In this document: positions 60,101 to 64,000 of the stretch, piece after piece | Position numbering within the stretch: position 1 is the first letter of the stretch | Layout: every line of letters starts with the position of its first letter | Assembly: GCA_963931865.1 (NCBI GenBank) | Contig: OZ007518.1 | Span: 263,064-327,063, forward strand | Length of the DNA: 64,000 nucleotides | Source of the DNA: Axinella damicornis | Lineage: Eukaryota; Porifera; Demospongiae; Axinellida; Axinellidae | Direction: 5' to 3' | The notes under the pieces: model-generated | Seen by the model: only the letters and a program-made list of their open reading frames with translations | What the model was told of the DNA's origin: nothing | Databases searched by the model: none | Position numbers and translations under genes: made by a program

Positions 60101-63100
60101 ACTGTCGGTAAGGATACTGTACTTCTGAATAAAGCATTCGTTACTGAACTATGACTCCACTAGTCACTCAAGTTTGTACTTAGCTAGCTCATTTCCTGTT
60201 AACATTCTCATTCATTTGTGCAGCTAAACCTCCCACGATTACCTCCCAGCCGATAAGCCAGAAGGATATTCTGAAAGGGAGTCCACTTCATTTCATAATC
60301 AGAGCCACTGGCACAAAGCCGCTGACCTACAAGTGGCAGTGGAAACCAGCTGGGACGGAGGGTGGGCAGCATGAGTGGCAAGATCTGTCCTGTGATGGTA
60401 CCACATTCCAAGAGGTGGAAGGTGGACTGAAGCTCGCTGGTGTCCAGGCATGCAATGCAGGCGACTATCGGTGTGTGGTCTCCAACTCTTCAGGAAGTGA
60501 GATCTCACAGCGTGCTAGCCTCACTGTCGGTAAGCACACTGTACTTCTGGACTATGATGTGGCAAACCCATGAATGCATGTATTCACTTACTCAGGTGTT
60601 CACAATAGTCCAATATCTGAAGCTAGCTATAACCACAGTAGGTGACAAAGAAGCAGGTCAAAAAGGACTAACCTCTTGTTGCACTTTACATGGTCTAAGA
60701 AGAGCTGCATTAGGCCGGACACATTCTCAGGAGTCAAATTGGTTTCAGTTGTTAGCTGGAGTGGAATCAGCTTAGGGAGGAAGCTCAGCACAGTGTATAT
60801 AGACTGAGAGATAATGATGCCGTTCATTGTAAATTTCTTTTGCAGCAATTTGATAATGAAGTATGAGTAAGTATTCTAATTCTTTTATGCAGTTGAGCCT
60901 CCCGTAGTTACGTCCCAACCAATCAGCCAGAATGATGTTGTGCAAGGAAGTTCACTTGATTTTGCAATCCGAGCTACTGGAACAAAACCTCTGAGCTACC
61001 TGTGGCAGTGGAAACCAGCTGGGACGGAGGGTGAGCAGCATGAGTGGCAAGATCTGTCCTGCGATGGTACCACATTCCAAGAGGTGGAAGGTGGACTGAA
61101 GCTCGCTGGTGTCCAGGCATGCCATGCAGGGGACTATCGGTGTGTGGTCTCCAGCTCCACTGGAAGTGAGATCTCACTGTGTGCTAGCCTAACTGTCGGT
61201 GAGTATAACTGATACAAATAAGCCTGTCTGCACTAACTCAATCGTTCATAATTATTCTGTGGAGCTGTATGTAATCAAGTACATGTATAGGTCAACTGTA
61301 GACTAACCCCATGTCAACAGTTTGCGCGGTTATTAATTACTGGCTGGTTATCTTCTCCTAAACTCACGGTGTGCCTGTCAATGCTGCATATCAGTACCAG
61401 TACATGCCCTTATACAAATAAACAAGTAGCTTCGCTCGCTTTGAATTGCTCGCTAAGCTATTTCTGAGCAATCCGGGTCATACACTGAGTCGTATGGTAG
61501 TTCAGAGGCTCTGTGCCACCTGCATTTCCCAATCAGGCCTGTAGTTGGTTTGTAAGGCTGGAGTGGAGGCTCTGAGTTATCAACAAAGTGTATAGGCTAG
61601 GAAATTAGAAATTTCCATTGGAATTTCCCCTAGATCATGCTGCAAACACTTTATTATGATTTTGGTAGATAACTTACTTTCAGTATTTGCCCCAAAACTG
61701 GGGTCCTTTCCTGCCATGTCATCCCTTAAGGTGCATCATTAAGTTCAACATCTTTGATGTGGTCATCTGTCCCCGGCCCCCTTTCCTGTCAGCATTGGGG
61801 GAAACACTGGACACTTTCTGTTAACAGTGCATTCTCATTGTTATATGCAGCTGAACCTCCCAATATTATCCGCCAGCCAGTGAGTCAGAAGGATATCTTC
61901 CAAGGGAGGCCAGTTTCTTTCATAATCAGAGGCACTGGCACAAAGCCGCTGAGCTACCAGTGGCAGTGGAAACCAGCTGGGACGGAGGGTGAGCAGCATG
62001 AGTGGCAAGATCTGCCCTGCGATGGTACCACATTCCAAGAGGTGGAAGGTGGACTGAAGCTCACTGGTGTCCTGGCATGCCATGCAGGGGACTATCGGTG
62101 TGTGGTCTCCAACTCTGCTGGAAAGGAGATCTCACAGTGTGCTAGTCTCACTGTTAGCATCAGTAAGTATACTGTAGTTGAGAATGAAATTATGTGCATG
62201 CTTATATTTGCTTGCTCAACTGTTACACTTTCTGTGCCCAGTTCCTGAGCTACGTGACCTTGTGAGAGAGCTTCAGGGTGTAAACAATTGGATACCCTTT
62301 GGCCTCTACCTGGGAATTAAAATCCAGAAATTAAATGCAATTGAGTTGGAGTGTCCAACTATTGAGGGTCGTCGTATCAAGATGCTAGAACAATGGCAGA
62401 ACAACGTGATTCCCACATGGTCTGCTGTGGTCCAGGCATTGGTGGGAATAGGGATGCGACGATTGGCTTCTGAACTAGCACGAAAACATGGTGAGTTTTC
62501 TCCATTAATTTTTGCACTGAATTGTAGTTTGCATGTCAGCCTGAGCCTGATGATGAGCTTAGACCTGCATACGTGTTATGTGTATGCATGAACATTGTGC
62601 AAGTGTGTACAATACCGGTGTGGTACTTTCCCCTGTCTCTCGTCTCAGGAATCCCTACTCCAGAGGAGCCAGATGATGAAACTGTGTTGGAGCAGCTGAA
62701 AAACGTTCCTCACCAAAATGAAGTAAGATGGTGTCAGCTTTAAGCATACTATAGAGCAGAGTTACATAGAGTACAGTTCACAATGTCTCTCTTGAATTAT
62801 TAAGGTAACTGGAGCCAAGCTATGTGAAGATATACGGATGCACAGAGACGATCTTAAACAAGATCACAAAAGATTGGTAGATAGTGAAGAGCATCTAAGA
62901 CAATCACAGGAGTCCAAACGGATAGCGAATGAGAACGCTAAAGAACAATTGGGTGAACTTGAGAAACTACGAGAAGATGTGCAGAAAATTGCCCAAGAGA
63001 AGAGCAGCATTGAAATGGAGCTCAAGTTCAAAGAACGCGAGTGCCAACTGCTGTCTGAAATGAAAGAAGACAAAGCGTACAACGTGCAGTTTCTACAAAA

Positions 63101-63927
63101 CAAAATAGCCAAGAAGGAGAAAAAGATCAAACGATTGAAAGAGGGACTCGAAAGGATGGAATGCAAACTCCTGTCTGTCCAGCAAGAAGCCCAGACCCAG
63201 CAAGAAGCGCTGTCACAAGCTCGAGCAGAAGTAAGGAAGACGAACGAGGAAGTGAAAGAGCTAGAAAGAGAAAAGGAGAAACTGACCTGTTCCTACAACA
63301 TCAAGAAGGAGCAAGTCAGCCACCTGGTGCAGATTGCAGTCGCTCTTACTTATGAGAAAGAAGAAATGAAGGTACTAATTCAAATACACTGGCCCAGTGC
63401 AATGATTCTAAAATCAGTAGCTAATCTACAAAATATCAATAGAATTATTACGTATTCTGAGCTGATGCATGCATGATTTTTATGGATGCTGTCACCTATT
63501 CCCCGCATCAGTTCGATCACGCAAGATAGCCTATCAGAAAGCTTGTAGCCGGTGGCACTATAACGGTATGGATGATTTGCAAACCTTTTTTCCCTGTAGC
63601 AACAAATGATCAGTATCAAAGAAGAGTCAGAGCTCAAGTCGCAACAAATCGACACCTGCAATGCCAGCATCCACCAGCTCAGTGAAGAGATCGAAGCATT
63701 AACAAGCTCCCTCCGGATGAAGGAAGTTACAGCAGAACACCTTCAAGTTGCCACTACTCCAGAACAGCTCTTAGAATCACTCACATTGATGACCCAGATT
63801 GCTGAACTTGAATGCAGACTGCAGGATGCTGAGTACCAGAAGCAGCAAGCAGAGTCAGAGAGGGAGACTGCAGCGCGAGAAGTGAAGGCCAGGAAGGAGT
63901 TTGAAGGACAGCTTCATGCACAACTTG
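54152..63927 (+). CDS. Multi-Ig, death-domain, coiled-coil protein (3' end outside window)
   Basis: Exons: 54152-54746; Ig exons 55949-56263, 56402-56707, 56824-57129, 57545-57841, 57958-58263, 58678-58974, 59091-59396, 59811-60107, 60224-60529, 60893-61198, 61851-62162; then 62242-62490, 62649-62722, 62805-63371 and 63600-63927 (continues). At least 1,722 aa. Residues 1-198 are an unrecognised globular domain. Eleven Ig domains follow, one per phase-1 exon (YKWQWKPAG, GDYRCVVSNSAGSEIS). Then a death domain (IPELRDLVRELQGVNNWIPF…MLEQWQNN…LVGIGMRRLASELARKHG) and at least 300 residues of charged heptad coiled coil. There is no signal peptide, and the B-strand Cys of every Ig is Ile/Val/Ala. This suggests a cytosolic scaffold, with Ig style recalling MALT1 (death + Ig), although no caspase-like domain is seen. 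Role inferred: oligomeric death-fold adaptor. Confidence 0.82.
54747..55948. other. Intron 1 of the Ig-death gene
   Basis: 1.2 kb. Short repeats CACCTGGGCAG near 54817-54860, a 28-base poly(C) run at 55455-55482 and GTACAACATTGGTAA/ACCATTGGTAATATTC repeats near 55610-55660. No exon recognised. Confidence 0.6.
56824..60223 (+). repeat. Tandem triplication of a 1,133-bp Ig-pair unit
   Basis: Three head-to-tail units, 56824-57957, 57958-59090 and 59091-60223, lengths 1,134, 1,133 and 1,133. Each contains a 306-base Ig exon, a ~415-base intron, a 297-base Ig exon and a ~116-base intron. Introns and exons alike are almost identical, with only scattered substitutions. The exons before and after are clearly more diverged. 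Confidence 0.95.
60530..60892. other. Intron between Ig9 and Ig10
   Basis: Contains at 60680-60840 a diverged relative of the block found in the ~415-base introns of the triplicated unit. The intron at 61199-61850 before Ig11 may hold a still fainter one (61490-61600). Confidence 0.55.
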
Positions 63928-64000
63928 GTAAGCTGTGTGATGAATACGAATTTTAGCAGGTGTACTTCTATAGCGATTTTGACTGCTTTGCTGGTTTTTG

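Overview
The window looks like nuclear DNA of an early-branching animal, most probably a sponge. The reasons are animal-specific families (TRIM-NHL ligases, a leucine-rich-repeat GPCR of the glycoprotein-hormone-receptor type, stonin, death-fold/Ig proteins, CFAP90-like ciliary protein), short GT-AG introns, dense palindromic repeats, many poly(C)/poly(G) runs and a 200-base N gap typical of a draft scaffold. The sponge assignment is inference; no rRNA or mitochondrial marker is present to settle it.

Layout. 1-8.4 kb: two intronless tandem TRIM-NHL genes (minus strand) with the last exons of a glutamyl-prolyl-tRNA synthetase (plus) between them. 8.4-13.7 kb: a three-exon stonin gene (minus), head-to-head with a one-exon CFAP90/C5orf49-like gene at 14.4 kb. 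14.9-17.9 kb: repeats only. 17.9-38.7 kb: an eight-exon LGR-type receptor whose introns carry minisatellites and several terminal-inverted-repeat elements. 39.8-45.1 kb: a CIB-type EF-hand gene (minus, carrying a one-base frameshift) and an ARHGAP11A-like RhoGAP gene (plus), both cut by the assembly gap. 45.7-50.6 kb: a DNAJB-type Hsp40 (minus) and AP-2 sigma (plus) diverge from one promoter holding a perfect three-unit heat-shock element. 51.2-63.9 kb: two death-fold genes diverge from a 229-bp GC-rich spacer. One encodes DED + linker + TRAF/MATH-like domain (minus). The other encodes a novel N-terminal domain, at least eleven Ig domains, a death domain and a long coiled coil (plus, running off the window).

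Functional themes. Stonin and AP-2 sigma both act in clathrin-mediated endocytosis. The TRIM-NHL pair are predicted ubiquitin ligases or RNA-binding regulators. The two most unusual loci are the receptor and the divergent death-fold pair. The receptor keeps the exon plan and the FNPCED hinge motif of vertebrate TSH/FSH/LH receptors but adds two Cys-rich modules, each followed by furin-like sites. The death-fold pair is a candidate undescribed signalling module: its Ig domains lack the B-strand cysteine and a signal peptide, so they look cytosolic, and part of the array has just been triplicated. All exon models here come from reading splice sites, phases and family resemblance by eye; none was checked against transcripts or databases.
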